Shown: in pieces, positions 43,534 through 52,422 of the stretch | How the letters are laid out: every line of letters begins with the position of its first letter | Numbering within the stretch: position 1 is the first letter of the stretch | Source of the DNA: Bin103 sp002238925 | GTDB taxonomy: Bacteria; Spirochaetota; Spirochaetia; SZUA-6; Bin103 | Assembly: GCA_965208065.1 (NCBI GenBank) | Contig: OZ242313.1 | Coordinates: 3,100,001-3,164,000, forward strand | DNA: 64,000 bases | Reading direction: 5' to 3' | The notes under the pieces: model-generated | Database searches by the model: none | Told to the model about the DNA's origin: nothing | Seen by the model: the letters and a program-made list of their open reading frames with translations, nothing else | Position numbers and translations under genes: made by a program

Positions 43534-46500
43534 CCCGGTCAGCCCCGAACGCGGACGCAGCCGTGCCCAAGCTGCCCGTTGACCAGGAAATCCGAATTGC
43601 CGCCACCACCGACCTCGATGCCTGCTTCTTCCTCGAGGCGGGCGCCGGCACCGGCAAGACGCGGATTCTCGTGGATCGTGTGGTGGAGATCGTCCGCCGC
43701 GGTGCAGCCCGCATCGAGCAAGTGGTGGTGATCACGTTTACCGAGAAGGCGGCCGGAGAGCTGCGCGCCCGGGTCAGGGACACCTTGCACGAACGGTTCG
43801 AGCATGCACAGGAGCCGGAACGCGTGCGCTATCGGGCAGCCTTACGAGACCTTGTGAGCGCTCACATTGAGACCATCCACGCGTTCGCTTCCAGTCTGCT
43901 GCGCGAGTTTCCCCTCGAAGCGCGCATCAACCCCGGTTTTCAGCAACTCGATGAGGTTGCCAGCCGGGTCGACTTCCAGGAGCAGTGGGCCGACTGGATC
44001 TGGAACATCCAGGGACCACACTTCGCCGCGGTGGAACGCTGCGTGCGGCTTGGCATGACACTCGGTACCGTGCACGAAGTGGCCGGCATCCTGGACCGCC
44101 ACCGCGAGTTGGGCATCGCCGGCGAGCCGCCGCGGCCACCCGCGGCCGAACGGTTCCTGCGGCGCTGGCAGGAACTGCGCACCGCCGGCGACGATCTGGC
44201 CGAAGCATGCACCCGCGACGATGACCGCTGTCTGCGCAGCTTTCACGAGCTGCGGCGGCAATTGCAGGCCGTGGAACGGCTGGCCGGACACACACCGGAG
44301 CCGCGGAGAACGGCGATGGTCGAGGCCGCATTGCACGAAGTTTCCGTTCGGACGGAACGCGGCAACCGCCGCAACTGGCGTCCCCCGGAAGCGTTGCAGG
44401 AGATGCGCGAGCTCCAGGACAAAGCCGGGGACCTGCTTGCCCGGCTTCGCGCGGGACTCAACGACGATGCCCTGTACCAGCTCAGCACGGCGCTCCGTGC
44501 GTTCGTGACCAACGCCGCGGCGGCGCGGCGGCGCGGCGGCGCGCTGAACTTCGACGATCTGCTGATCGAGGCGCGAACGCTGATCGCCGGCAACGCCCGG
44601 GTGCGGGCCGAGCTGCGCGACCGGTTCCGGTTTCTGCTGGTGGACGAATTCCAGGACACCGACCCGCTGCAGGCGGAGATGGTGTTTCTGCTCGCCGCCG
44701 AAGGTCCGGCGCCCGACGCGCGCAGCGAGCCGCGCTCCTGGCAGGAGGTGACGCTGCAGCCCGGTAAGCTGTTCATAGTCGGCGACCCGAAGCAATCGAT
44801 CTACCGCTTCCGGCGCGCCGACATTGACACCTACCTGCGCGCCAAGGCGGTGTACCGGCGCCAACCGCCGGGCCGGGCGCGCATCGACTCGGTGTCTCAG
44901 AACTTCCGCTCGCTGCCGCAGATCACCGACTGGGTGAACGCCACGTTTGCCGGCGTGCTCAAGCCGAGCCGCGAATTTCCCGGAGCGCAGCCGGAGTATC
45001 AGCCGATTCACCCGTTCCGGCCCGCCGCTGCCGAGCCGCGGGTCGTGCTCATGTATCCCGAAATGCTCCTGGCGGAGCACAGGCTGGGCGACCTTCGGCA
45101 GGCGGAAGCCCACGCGGTGGCGCGCTTGATCTCGGATCTGACCGGGAACCCCAAGTGGCAGATCGACGTGGAACAGGACGGTGCGGCCGGATTGCGGCAG
45201 ATAGCGCTGCGCGACATCTGCATCCTGGTGGAGACGCGCACCGCGGTGGAGCTGTACACGGAGGAGTTGGCGCGGAACGGCGTGCCCTACATCGTCGACG
45301 GGGGACGCGACTTTTTTCAACACCAGGAGATCAACGACCTGGCCGCGATTCTGCGCGCCATCGACGATCCGAGCGACCAGGTCTCGCTGGTGGCGGCGCT
45401 GAAGTCGGCGGCGTTCTGCTGCTCCGACGTGGACCTGTTGCAGCATCGTCTCGATCACGGCTCCTTCAGCCTCCTCGGCCGCGGATTCCCCGCCACTCCG
45501 GTGGGCGAAGCGCTGCGCCGGCTGGCCGCGCTGTACCGCGCCAAGAGCGAGTTGACGCTGCCGTTTCTGGTCGACCGCGCCATTCGCGCCAACTTCCTGG
45601 CCGAACCGCTGCTCATCACCAGCCGCGAACGCCAGCGCGTCGCCAACCTGCGTGCCATCGTGGACAGGGCGGCAGAGTTCGCGGTCAACGAAGCGGACGC
45701 ACTGCGGCCGTTCGTCCGCTGGCTGACCTCCCGCCAGGGTGATAGCGGCGGCGAGCGCGACCTGCACCTGGCGGAGACCGACGACGACGTGGTGCGTGTG
45801 ATGACCGTGCACGGCGCCAAGGGGCTGGAGTTCCCGGTGGTGATCCTGGCCAAGCTCAGCGCCGGCATCAACCACGGCGCGGCACGATCGATGGTTGACC
45901 GCGACCGTGGCACGATCGAATTCTCCGTCGGCAGCCGCGACAACCGATTCGGCACACCGGGATTCGCGGCCGCCGCTGCCCGCGAACGAGCGTATGAACA
46001 TGCCGAGCAGGCGCGCCTGCTGTACGTGGCCACCACCCGAGCCCGCGATCTGCTGGTGGTATCGGCGTTCCGCTCCGATGAGCAGCGCGGCATGTTCGTC
46101 CACCTCCCCGACCTGCCGTCCTGGGTCTCGGTAGCCGACGGCGGGTTAAGGAAGACGCCGGACGGGGCGCGAATTGTACTCGACAGCGAGCTTCCCCCGC
46201 CACATCCGCTCCCCAAACCGGATCCGCCAAGCTATCCGACCGACCTCGCGCGCCGCTGGGCGGCACAGCAATCACGCCGTATCCGGCACTTGCAAAATGG
46301 CCCGAATTACACCACGCCGTCCCTCATTGCCGCGGAGTTGCACAAGGAACCGCGCGAGACCGAGCCGCCCGACCGCAGCGCTCCCGAGAAGGATCTGGAC
46401 CGGTTTGGAGACACCGACCGAGCGCTCGGTTCGTCTGACGGTGCCGCCGGCGTGTCGTTTGTGGGCTCGTCAGCGGGACTGCGCCGCGGCTCCCTGGTGC

Positions 46501-46943
46501 ACGAAGTGCTGTACCGCTGCGAGCTCGGCAACCAGGACAGTGCGGCCGCGTTGGCGCGGCAACTCGCCGGCGATCAAGCCGCGCCGGAGCTCGCCGGTGA
46601 AGTGGCCGGCTACACCGCGACCATTATCGGCAGCCCGGCCATGCGCCGCGTGCTCGCCGCCCGCCGCGTCCTGCGCGAACTGCCGGTGGCCTGGTACGAC
46701 GCCGGGGCCGACCGGTACGTGGAGGGGTTCGTGGACCTGGCATTCGAGGAGGCGGATGGCTGGGTGCTGGCCGACTACAAGACCGACGCGGTGCCCGCCG
46801 CCACGGAAGGCGGGGTGTGCGGGTTGATCGACCGCTACCGTCCCCAGGTTGACCTTTACCGTGACGCGGTGGCCGCCTCCGGGATGAGGGTGACCGCGTG
46901 CGGCTTGTGGCTGGCGCGCACGGGCGAGCTCCTCCTGTGGTGA
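43530..46943 (+). CDS. addA: AddA-type UvrD-like helicase-nuclease subunit
   Basis: 1137 residues from ATG at 43530. Superfamily-1 helicase: Walker A LEAGAGTGKTRILVDR at residues 35-50, motif Ia region VVVITFTEKAAGEL, Walker B LLVDEFQDTDPLQ near 371, motif III VGDPKQSIYRFRRADI near 418, and motif V MTVHGAKGLEFPVVIL near 757. The C-terminal RecB-type nuclease is intact: VEGFVDLAFEE, VLADYKTDAV near 1080 and QVDLYRDAV. With AddB it forms the main double-strand-break resection enzyme in place of RecBCD. GlgX follows 85 bp downstream on the same strand. Confidence 0.9.
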   Translation: MTRSAPNADAAVPKLPVDQEIRIAATTDLDACFFLEAGAGTGKTRILVDRVVEIVRRGAARIEQVVVITFTEKAAGELRARVRDTLHERFEHAQEPERVRYRAALRDLVSAHIETIHAFASSLLREFPLEARINPGFQQLDEVASRVDFQEQWADWIWNIQGPHFAAVERCVRLGMTLGTVHEVAGILDRHRELGIAGEPPRPPAAERFLRRWQELRTAGDDLAEACTRDDDRCLRSFHELRRQLQAVERLAGHTPEPRRTAMVEAALHEVSVRTERGNRRNWRPPEALQEMRELQDKAGDLLARLRAGLNDDALYQLSTALRAFVTNAAAARRRGGALNFDDLLIEARTLIAGNARVRAELRDRFRFLLVDEFQDTDPLQAEMVFLLAAEGPAPDARSEPRSWQEVTLQPGKLFIVGDPKQSIYRFRRADIDTYLRAKAVYRRQPPGRARIDSVSQNFRSLPQITDWVNATFAGVLKPSREFPGAQPEYQPIHPFRPAAAEPRVVLMYPEMLLAEHRLGDLRQAEAHAVARLISDLTGNPKWQIDVEQDGAAGLRQIALRDICILVETRTAVELYTEELARNGVPYIVDGGRDFFQHQEINDLAAILRAIDDPSDQVSLVAALKSAAFCCSDVDLLQHRLDHGSFSLLGRGFPATPVGEALRRLAALYRAKSELTLPFLVDRAIRANFLAEPLLITSRERQRVANLRAIVDRAAEFAVNEADALRPFVRWLTSRQGDSGGERDLHLAETDDDVVRVMTVHGAKGLEFPVVILAKLSAGINHGAARSMVDRDRGTIEFSVGSRDNRFGTPGFAAAAARERAYEHAEQARLLYVATTRARDLLVVSAFRSDEQRGMFVHLPDLPSWVSVADGGLRKTPDGARIVLDSELPPPHPLPKPDPPSYPTDLARRWAAQQSRRIRHLQNGPNYTTPSLIAAELHKEPRETEPPDRSAPEKDLDRFGDTDRALGSSDGAAGVSFVGSSAGLRRGSLVHEVLYRCELGNQDSAAALARQLAGDQAAPELAGEVAGYTATIIGSPAMRRVLAARRVLRELPVAWYDAGADRYVEGFVDLAFEEADGWVLADYKTDAVPAATEGGVCGLIDRYRPQVDLYRDAVAASGMRVTACGLWLARTGELLLW

Positions 46944-47028
46944 AGCGGCACGGATTCTTCGTCGCCCACCGCCGGTGCCGCCTGCAAGTGGTTTGCGAGC
47001 CGGCGGCGCTCGTGGTACCTATCCCACC

Positions 47029-49110
47029 GTGTCCACCCACCCATCGTTGACCGCGGTCAGCCGCGGGCGCCCGGTACCGCTGGGATCCACCGTGCTCGAA
47101 GGCGGCACGCAGTTCGCGCTGTTCAGCCGCCACGCCACCGCCGTCTCGCTGCTGCTGTTCGAGGATGCGGCGGTCCCGGTGCCAACGGCCGAGATCAGCC
47201 TGGATCGGACGCACCACCGCACCGGCGACGTTTGGCACGTCCTGGTGCGGGGCGTGGGCCCCGGCTGGTGCTACCTGTACCGGGTCGACGGACCGTTCGC
47301 ACCGCGGCACGGCCATCGCTTCGACGCCCTCCGGCTGTTGTTCGACCCATACGCCAAGGCGTTCACCGGCGCCGTTCCCGCACGGCAAAGTGCCGCCGAG
47401 CTGCCCGGTACCCCGCCGCGCTGCGTCGTGGTGGACGCTGCCTTCGAATGGGGGGATGACCGCCATCCGCGCCAACCGCTGCACCGCAGCGTGATTTACG
47501 AGACACACGTACGCGGCCTGTCCGTGCATCCCTCCGCCGGCGCCGCGCATCCCGGAACCTTCCTCGGCCTGTGCGAACGCATACCCCACCTGCGCTCGCT
47601 CGGCGTCACGGCGGTCGAGCTGCTGCCGGTGCACGAGTCCGACGAGTACGCTCCCGGCGGGGCCGCGGACCCGGACGCCGCGCCGCTGGTCAACTACTGG
47701 GGCTACAACCCGATCGGCCTGTTCGCCCCGAAGCGCCGCTACAGCGCCGCAACCGAACCCGGCGGACAGGTGACCGAGTTCAAGCAGATGGTGCGCAAGC
47801 TACACGCGGCCGGGATCGAGATCATTCTGGACATGGTCTTCAACCACTCCCCCGAGGGCGACGCCGCCGGCCCCACCCTCTCCTACCGCGGCCTGGACAA
47901 CAGCATCTACTACCTGCTCGATCCCGGCGACCGCAGCCGCTACCTGGACTTCACCGGCTGCCGCAACACCCTGAACTGCAATCACCCGGTGGTGCGGCGG
48001 ATGATCATCGACTGCCTGCACTACTGGGTGGTGGAGATGCACGTCGATGGCTTCCGCTTCGACCTGGCGTCGGTGCTTGGCCGCGACCGCTCCGGCAACC
48101 TGAGCGCCAACACGCCGATCCTGGAGCAGATCGGCGAGGATCCGGTGCTGCGCGACACCAAGATCATCGCCGAGGCGTGGGACGCCGCCGGCGCCTACCA
48201 GGTGGGCAAGTTCCCGGGCGACCGGTGGGCCGAACTCAACGACCGCTTCCGCAACGACGTGCGCCGCTTCTGGCGCGGCGACGGCACCGCCGCCGCCCTG
48301 GCTACCCGTCTGGCGGGGAGCGCCGACCTGTACCAGGGCAACGGCCGGCGCCCGGCGCACAGCATCAACTTCATCACCTGCCACGACGGCTTCACCCTGC
48401 ACGACCTGGTCAGCTACGCGGCCAAGCACAACCACGCCAACGGTGAGGGCAACCGCGACGGCAGCAACCACAACCTGAGCACCAACTACGGCGTCGAGGG
48501 GCCCACCGACGATGCCGCCATCGGCGCCGTCCGGCTGCGCCAGAGCAAGAACCTGCTGGCCACGCTGTTCCTGTCCCTCGGCACGCCGTTGCTGCTCGGC
48601 GGCGACGAGCTGGCGCGCACCCAGCGCGGCAACAACAACGCCTACTGCCACGACAACGAACTGTCCTGGTTTGACTGGACCCCCACCGCGGCCGGGAACG
48701 AACTGAGCCGCTTCTGCCGCGCGTTGACGGCCCTGCGAGCTACCCACCCGGCCCTGCACCGCGACGCCTTCTACCCCGATCCATCGCCGGGCGACGACGG
48801 CGTTCGCTGGTACGCAGCCGGGGGCGGCGCACCCGACTGGGAGCAGGAGCAATCGTGCCTGGCAGCCTGCCTGTCGAACCCCGCCGGCGACCTGTACCTG
48901 ATCCTGAACGCGGCCACCCGCGATCGCCCCTTCGCCGTCCCGGCGGCCCCGCATGGCGGCGCCTGGCGGCGGACCATCGACACCGCCCTGCCTCCGCCGG
49001 ACGACATAAGCCCGCTCGAAACAGGCCTGTTGATCACGCCCCAGGAGTCCTATAATGCGGGCGCCAGGTCACTGGTACTGCTGGCGGCGTCACCTGACCT
49101 CGGGCGTTAG
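47029..49110 (+). CDS. glgX: glycogen debranching enzyme GlgX (GH13 isoamylase type)
   Basis: 693 residues from GTG at 47029 (homology starts with SRGRPVPLGSTVLEGGTQFALF, so 18 codons of the longer frame upstream are dropped). N-terminal CBM48 domain, then the GH13 barrel: EIILDMVFNHSPEG near residue 264, VDGFRFDLASVLGRD near 338 with the nucleophile Asp, IIAEAWDAAGAYQVG near 379 with the acid/base Glu, and FITCHDGFTLHDLVSY near 447. It cleaves alpha-1,6 branches of glycogen or limit dextrins in the cytosol. Its link with AddAB is probably only positional. Confidence 0.92.
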   Translation: MSTHPSLTAVSRGRPVPLGSTVLEGGTQFALFSRHATAVSLLLFEDAAVPVPTAEISLDRTHHRTGDVWHVLVRGVGPGWCYLYRVDGPFAPRHGHRFDALRLLFDPYAKAFTGAVPARQSAAELPGTPPRCVVVDAAFEWGDDRHPRQPLHRSVIYETHVRGLSVHPSAGAAHPGTFLGLCERIPHLRSLGVTAVELLPVHESDEYAPGGAADPDAAPLVNYWGYNPIGLFAPKRRYSAATEPGGQVTEFKQMVRKLHAAGIEIILDMVFNHSPEGDAAGPTLSYRGLDNSIYYLLDPGDRSRYLDFTGCRNTLNCNHPVVRRMIIDCLHYWVVEMHVDGFRFDLASVLGRDRSGNLSANTPILEQIGEDPVLRDTKIIAEAWDAAGAYQVGKFPGDRWAELNDRFRNDVRRFWRGDGTAAALATRLAGSADLYQGNGRRPAHSINFITCHDGFTLHDLVSYAAKHNHANGEGNRDGSNHNLSTNYGVEGPTDDAAIGAVRLRQSKNLLATLFLSLGTPLLLGGDELARTQRGNNNAYCHDNELSWFDWTPTAAGNELSRFCRALTALRATHPALHRDAFYPDPSPGDDGVRWYAAGGGAPDWEQEQSCLAACLSNPAGDLYLILNAATRDRPFAVPAAPHGGAWRRTIDTALPPPDDISPLETGLLITPQESYNAGARSLVLLAASPDLGR

Positions 49111-49153
49111 CAGCGCGTCGCCGGGCCGCGACGTGGCGTGCTGAGACGCCCTG

Positions 49154-49354
49154 TTGATCGTCGACATGCCGGAGCGCCTGTCCAACCTTCTGCTGCGATT
49201 CCTGCGCCAGAACGGCGGCACGCTGTCCGGTCGCGGACGGACGAGGGAATTCGCCCGGCTGACCGAGAACGAGGTCGCGCGGATCGAAGCGCTGTACCGG
49301 GACACATTCGGCGGTGAAGCACCCACCACTCCGCATGAGGGAGGAAACTCATAA
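49154..49354 (+). pseudogene. short orphan C-terminal fragment, possibly Fic-like
   Basis: A 66-codon frame from TTG at 49154 encodes DMPERLSNLLLRFLRQNGG followed by LSGRGRTREFARLTENEVARIEALY. I associate this pattern with the C-terminal end of larger Fic-like proteins, where it is a small helical domain. No other part of such a protein precedes it, so it is either a relic or an independent small protein. It ends 39 bases before the next gene's TTG, and the next gene's ribosome site lies inside it. Confidence 0.4.
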
Positions 49355-49392
49355 CGCAAACGGCGCGGCTCGATGCCGCACTTGTTCGCCGG

Positions 49393-50259
49393 TTGATTGC
49401 CGAGCAGTTCCCCCGCTATTGGAAGCTGCCGGTAGCCGCCGTCGTCCCGGGCGGACATGATAATCGCACGTTTCGGGTCGGCGACTCGCTGTGCGCGCGC
49501 CTGCCGAGCGCGGGCCGCTACGCTCCTCACCTGTTGGTCGAGCATGAGTGGTTGCCGCGGCTCGCGCGCCACCTGCCGCTGCCGATACCGCAGCCGGCCG
49601 GCCTGGGAGCGCCGGGAGCGGGCTACCCCTGGCCTTGGGCCTTGTACCGATGGATCCCCGGCGAGCCCGCCACGGCGGCGAATATCCACGACCTGAGTGA
49701 CGGTGCGCGCCGGCTGGCGGGCTTTCTGACTGCGCTGCACGGCGCCGACACCGCCGGCGCACCCGCACCCGGTCCGGAGAACTTCCACCGCGGCGGCGCA
49801 CTCGCCGTCTACGCGGCCGAAACCGATCGGCTCCTGGATCGGTGCCGCGGCCTGGTCGACCAGCGCGCTGCGCTGGCCACGTGGAGTTGCGCACTTGACT
49901 CGCGCTGGCAGGGCAGCCCGGTGTGGGTGCACGGCGACATCGCCGCCGGCAACCTGCTGGTGCTGGATGGCAAACTCCACGCCGTAATCGACTTCGGCCA
50001 ACTGGCGGCGGGCGATCCAGCATGTGATCTGACGGTGGCGTGGACTCTGTTGGACCAACCTGGCAGAGCGGAATTCCGCGCCGGGCTTCGACTCGACGAG
50101 CCTACCTGGCAGCGGGCGCGCGGTTGGGCGCTCTGGAAGCAACTCCTTGCCCTGGACTCGGCCCGGTTACCCGGTACCGGCAACGAGCAACGAGTGCGCA
50201 CCGCGCAGCGGACCATCCGGGAGATTACCGCGCCGACCGGCGGCCGCGGTCAGCGATAA
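49393..50259 (+). CDS. aminoglycoside-phosphotransferase-like kinase
   Basis: 288 residues from TTG at 49393. APH/ChoK kinase fold: GGHDNRTFRVGDSLCARLPS near residue 21 (ATP side), LYRWIPGEPAT near 85, catalytic VWVHGDIAAGNLLV near 177 and metal-binding AVIDFGQLAAGDPACDL near 195. The family includes antibiotic, homoserine and sugar kinases, so resistance is not implied. Conserved sequence (LDAALVRRLIAEQF) begins upstream of this TTG, and GGGAGG sits six bases before an ATA at 49351 in the same frame, so the real start may be that rare codon (see findings). It overlaps the convergent permease gene by 10 bases. Confidence 0.82.
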   Translation: MIAEQFPRYWKLPVAAVVPGGHDNRTFRVGDSLCARLPSAGRYAPHLLVEHEWLPRLARHLPLPIPQPAGLGAPGAGYPWPWALYRWIPGEPATAANIHDLSDGARRLAGFLTALHGADTAGAPAPGPENFHRGGALAVYAAETDRLLDRCRGLVDQRAALATWSCALDSRWQGSPVWVHGDIAAGNLLVLDGKLHAVIDFGQLAAGDPACDLTVAWTLLDQPGRAEFRAGLRLDEPTWQRARGWALWKQLLALDSARLPGTGNEQRVRTAQRTIREITAPTGGRGQR

Positions 50260-51368
50260 GGGTCGGCCGCGTCGCGGGCGCCGTCGCCGAGGAAGTTGAA
50301 TGCCATCACGGTGATGATGATGAACACCCCCGGTAGCAGCAGCCATGGATACAGTGCCACCGTGCGCACGTTCTGGGCATCCTGTAGCAACACCCCCCAA
50401 CTCACGGCCGGCGGCTTCAGGCCAATACCCAGGAAGCTCAGCGCGGTCTCGGCCAGCACCATCTGCGGGATCGCCAGCGTCAGCGTCACGATGAGGTAGC
50501 TCATGAAGCCGGGCAGCAGGTGGCGCAGGATTATCTGCCAGTCGCCGGCGCCGGCCACCACGGCGGCGGTGCTGTAATCCTCCTCGCGCAATTGCAGGAG
50601 CTTGCCGCGCACCACCCGCGCCAGCCCGGTCCAGCCGATCACCGACAGGATAATGGTGATACCGAAGTACACCTTCACCACCGGCCAGTCGACCGGCAGC
50701 GCGGCGGCCAGCGCCATCCACAGGGGGATCTTCGGGATCGACAGCAGGAACTCGATCAGACGCTGCACGAACAGGTCCACGGTACCGCCGTAGTAGCCGG
50801 AAACGCCGCCGAGCAGCACGCCGAGCACAAAGCTCAACGCCACCCCGACCAGGCCGATGGACAGCGACACGCGCGCCGCAAGCATCACGCGCGAAAAGAA
50901 ATCGCGGCCCAGGTTGTCGGTGCCGAACAAAAACAGTGTCGCCGGCTCCGCCACCCCGAACAGGTGGATGCGGGCCGGGATCAGGCCAAGCAGCCGGTAC
51001 TCGTAGCCGCGCGCCAGCAGTCGCACCGGGTAGCGGACGCTCTCGTCCTCGGTGTAGGTGCGGGCGAAGCTGTGCAGGTCGACCTCACTCGTGGTGGCGT
51101 ATACAAACGGCGCCCGCAGCCGGCCGTCGGCCAGCACGCGCACCCGCTGCGGCGGCATGTAGATGAAACTGCTGCGCACATTCACGTCGTAGGGGGCAAT
51201 GAAATCGGCGAACACGGCCAACAGGTAGAACGCCGCCAACACCCAGCCCCCGGCGATGGCCAGTCGGTGGCTGCGGAACTTGCGCCACGCGAGCTGCCAC
51301 TGCGACGCCAGGTAGTAGCGCTCATCGCGCACCTCGGCAGTGGAGACCGCGGCCGCCGTACCGCTCAT
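50250..51368 (-). CDS. Opp/Dpp-type ABC transporter permease (OppC-like) with long periplasmic insert
   Basis: 372 residues. After the first span a periplasmic insert of about 95 residues (FIYMPPQRVRVLADGRLRAP through ARGYEYRLLGLIPARIHLFG) precedes FLFGTDNLGRDFFSR near residue 148. The rest is standard OppC, with EAA loop EDYSTAAVVAGAGDWQIILRH. It is a close paralogue of 21624-22811 and shares the oligosaccharide-type insert. ATGA overlap with the preceding permease. No ATPase genes follow; the ones at 22.8-25.0 kb are candidates to serve it. Confidence 0.92.
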   Translation of the reverse strand: MSGTAAAVSTAEVRDERYYLASQWQLAWRKFRSHRLAIAGGWVLAAFYLLAVFADFIAPYDVNVRSSFIYMPPQRVRVLADGRLRAPFVYATTSEVDLHSFARTYTEDESVRYPVRLLARGYEYRLLGLIPARIHLFGVAEPATLFLFGTDNLGRDFFSRVMLAARVSLSIGLVGVALSFVLGVLLGGVSGYYGGTVDLFVQRLIEFLLSIPKIPLWMALAAALPVDWPVVKVYFGITIILSVIGWTGLARVVRGKLLQLREEDYSTAAVVAGAGDWQIILRHLLPGFMSYLIVTLTLAIPQMVLAETALSFLGIGLKPPAVSWGVLLQDAQNVRTVALYPWLLLPGVFIIITVMAFNFLGDGARDAADPYR

Positions 51369-52363
51369 CAGGTGCGGCTGCGCTCGAAGCGAATGCGCGG
51401 ATCCACCCAGGCGAGCAGCAAATCGGAGACAAAGGTGCCGAGAATGGTCATCGCGCTCAGGATCATCACGATGCTGGCAGCCAGATACATGTCCTGCGAA
51501 CGCAGCGAGCGCAGCAACAGGGGGCCCGCGGTGGGCAGGCTGAGCACGATGGCGGTGATGGTCGCCCCGGAAATGGTGCTCGGCAGCGCCCAGCCGATCG
51601 TGCTGACAATCGGGTTCACCGCCACCCGCACCGGGTACTTGAACAGCAGCGCGCGCTCCTTCAGCCCCTTGGCACGCGCCGTGATCACGTACTGGCGCCG
51701 CAACTCGTCCAGCAGCGAGCCGCGCATGATACGGACTATCGCCGCGGTCCCCGCGGTACCCACCACGATAATCGGGATCGGCAGATGGCGGATCAGGTCG
51801 AACACCTTGCCGATCGACCACGGCTCGCCCAGGTACTCCGGCGAGAACAGTCCGCCCACGCTGAGGCCCAGGTACTTGAAGAACAGGAACATCAGGATCA
51901 GTGCCAGCAGGAAGTTGGGTGTGGCCAGGCCGATGAAGCCGACCGTCGTGAACGTGTAGTCACCGACCGAATACTGGTGGGTGGCCGAGTAGATACCGAT
52001 CGGTATCGCCAGCAGGTAAGTGAACACCATGGTTACCACCGCGATGGTCAGCGTCAGCGCCAGCCGTTCGCCGATCAGTGCCGCCACCGGCGCGTTCCAT
52101 TCGAACGAAACGCCGAAATTGCCGCGCACCACCCCCCACATCCACTTGAAATACTGTACGTAGATCGGCAGACCCAAGCCGTAGTGGGCGCGCAGCGTCT
52201 CGATTTGCGCCTCCGAGACGTCCTCGCCCTGCTCCTGCAGTGCCATGATGTAGGTGGACAGGTAGTCGCCCGGAGGGAGCTGGATGATCACGAACGACAC
52301 CACCGACACCAAGGCGAGCAGCAGGAGCGTGAACAGTCCGCGGCGGGCGATGTAGTCAAGCAT
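51368..52363 (-). CDS. Opp/Dpp-type ABC transporter permease (OppB-like)
   Basis: 331 residues from ATG at 52363 (a TTG three codons up is possible). MLDYIARRGLFTLLLLALVS starts the first span, then IIQLPPGDYLSTY, AIPIGIYSATHQYSVGDY near residue 120 and EAA loop GLKERALLFKYPVRVAVNP near 238. Paralogue of 20629-21627. Separated from the binding-protein gene by a stem-loop (52377-52399). Confidence 0.92.
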   Translation of the reverse strand: MLDYIARRGLFTLLLLALVSVVSFVIIQLPPGDYLSTYIMALQEQGEDVSEAQIETLRAHYGLGLPIYVQYFKWMWGVVRGNFGVSFEWNAPVAALIGERLALTLTIAVVTMVFTYLLAIPIGIYSATHQYSVGDYTFTTVGFIGLATPNFLLALILMFLFFKYLGLSVGGLFSPEYLGEPWSIGKVFDLIRHLPIPIIVVGTAGTAAIVRIMRGSLLDELRRQYVITARAKGLKERALLFKYPVRVAVNPIVSTIGWALPSTISGATITAIVLSLPTAGPLLLRSLRSQDMYLAASIVMILSAMTILGTFVSDLLLAWVDPRIRFERSRT

Positions 52364-52376
52364 GCGGCGCAACGCA

Positions 52377-52399
52377 GGGTGGGGAGCGGCGCCCCACCC
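52377..52399 (-). terminator. intra-operon stem-loop after binding-protein gene
   Basis: Perfect 8-bp inverted repeat GGGTGGGG / CCCCACCC with a 7-base loop, between the binding-protein stop (52423) and the permease start (52363). No T-run; likely partial terminator or mRNA stabiliser. Confidence 0.6.
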
Positions 52400-52422
52400 C
52401 GCCCCGACGGGTCATGCCGGCG

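Noticed and set aside
49393..50259. Antibiotic-resistance gene call for the APH-like kinase
   Set aside because: The fold is shared by many metabolic kinases and nothing nearby suggests resistance.
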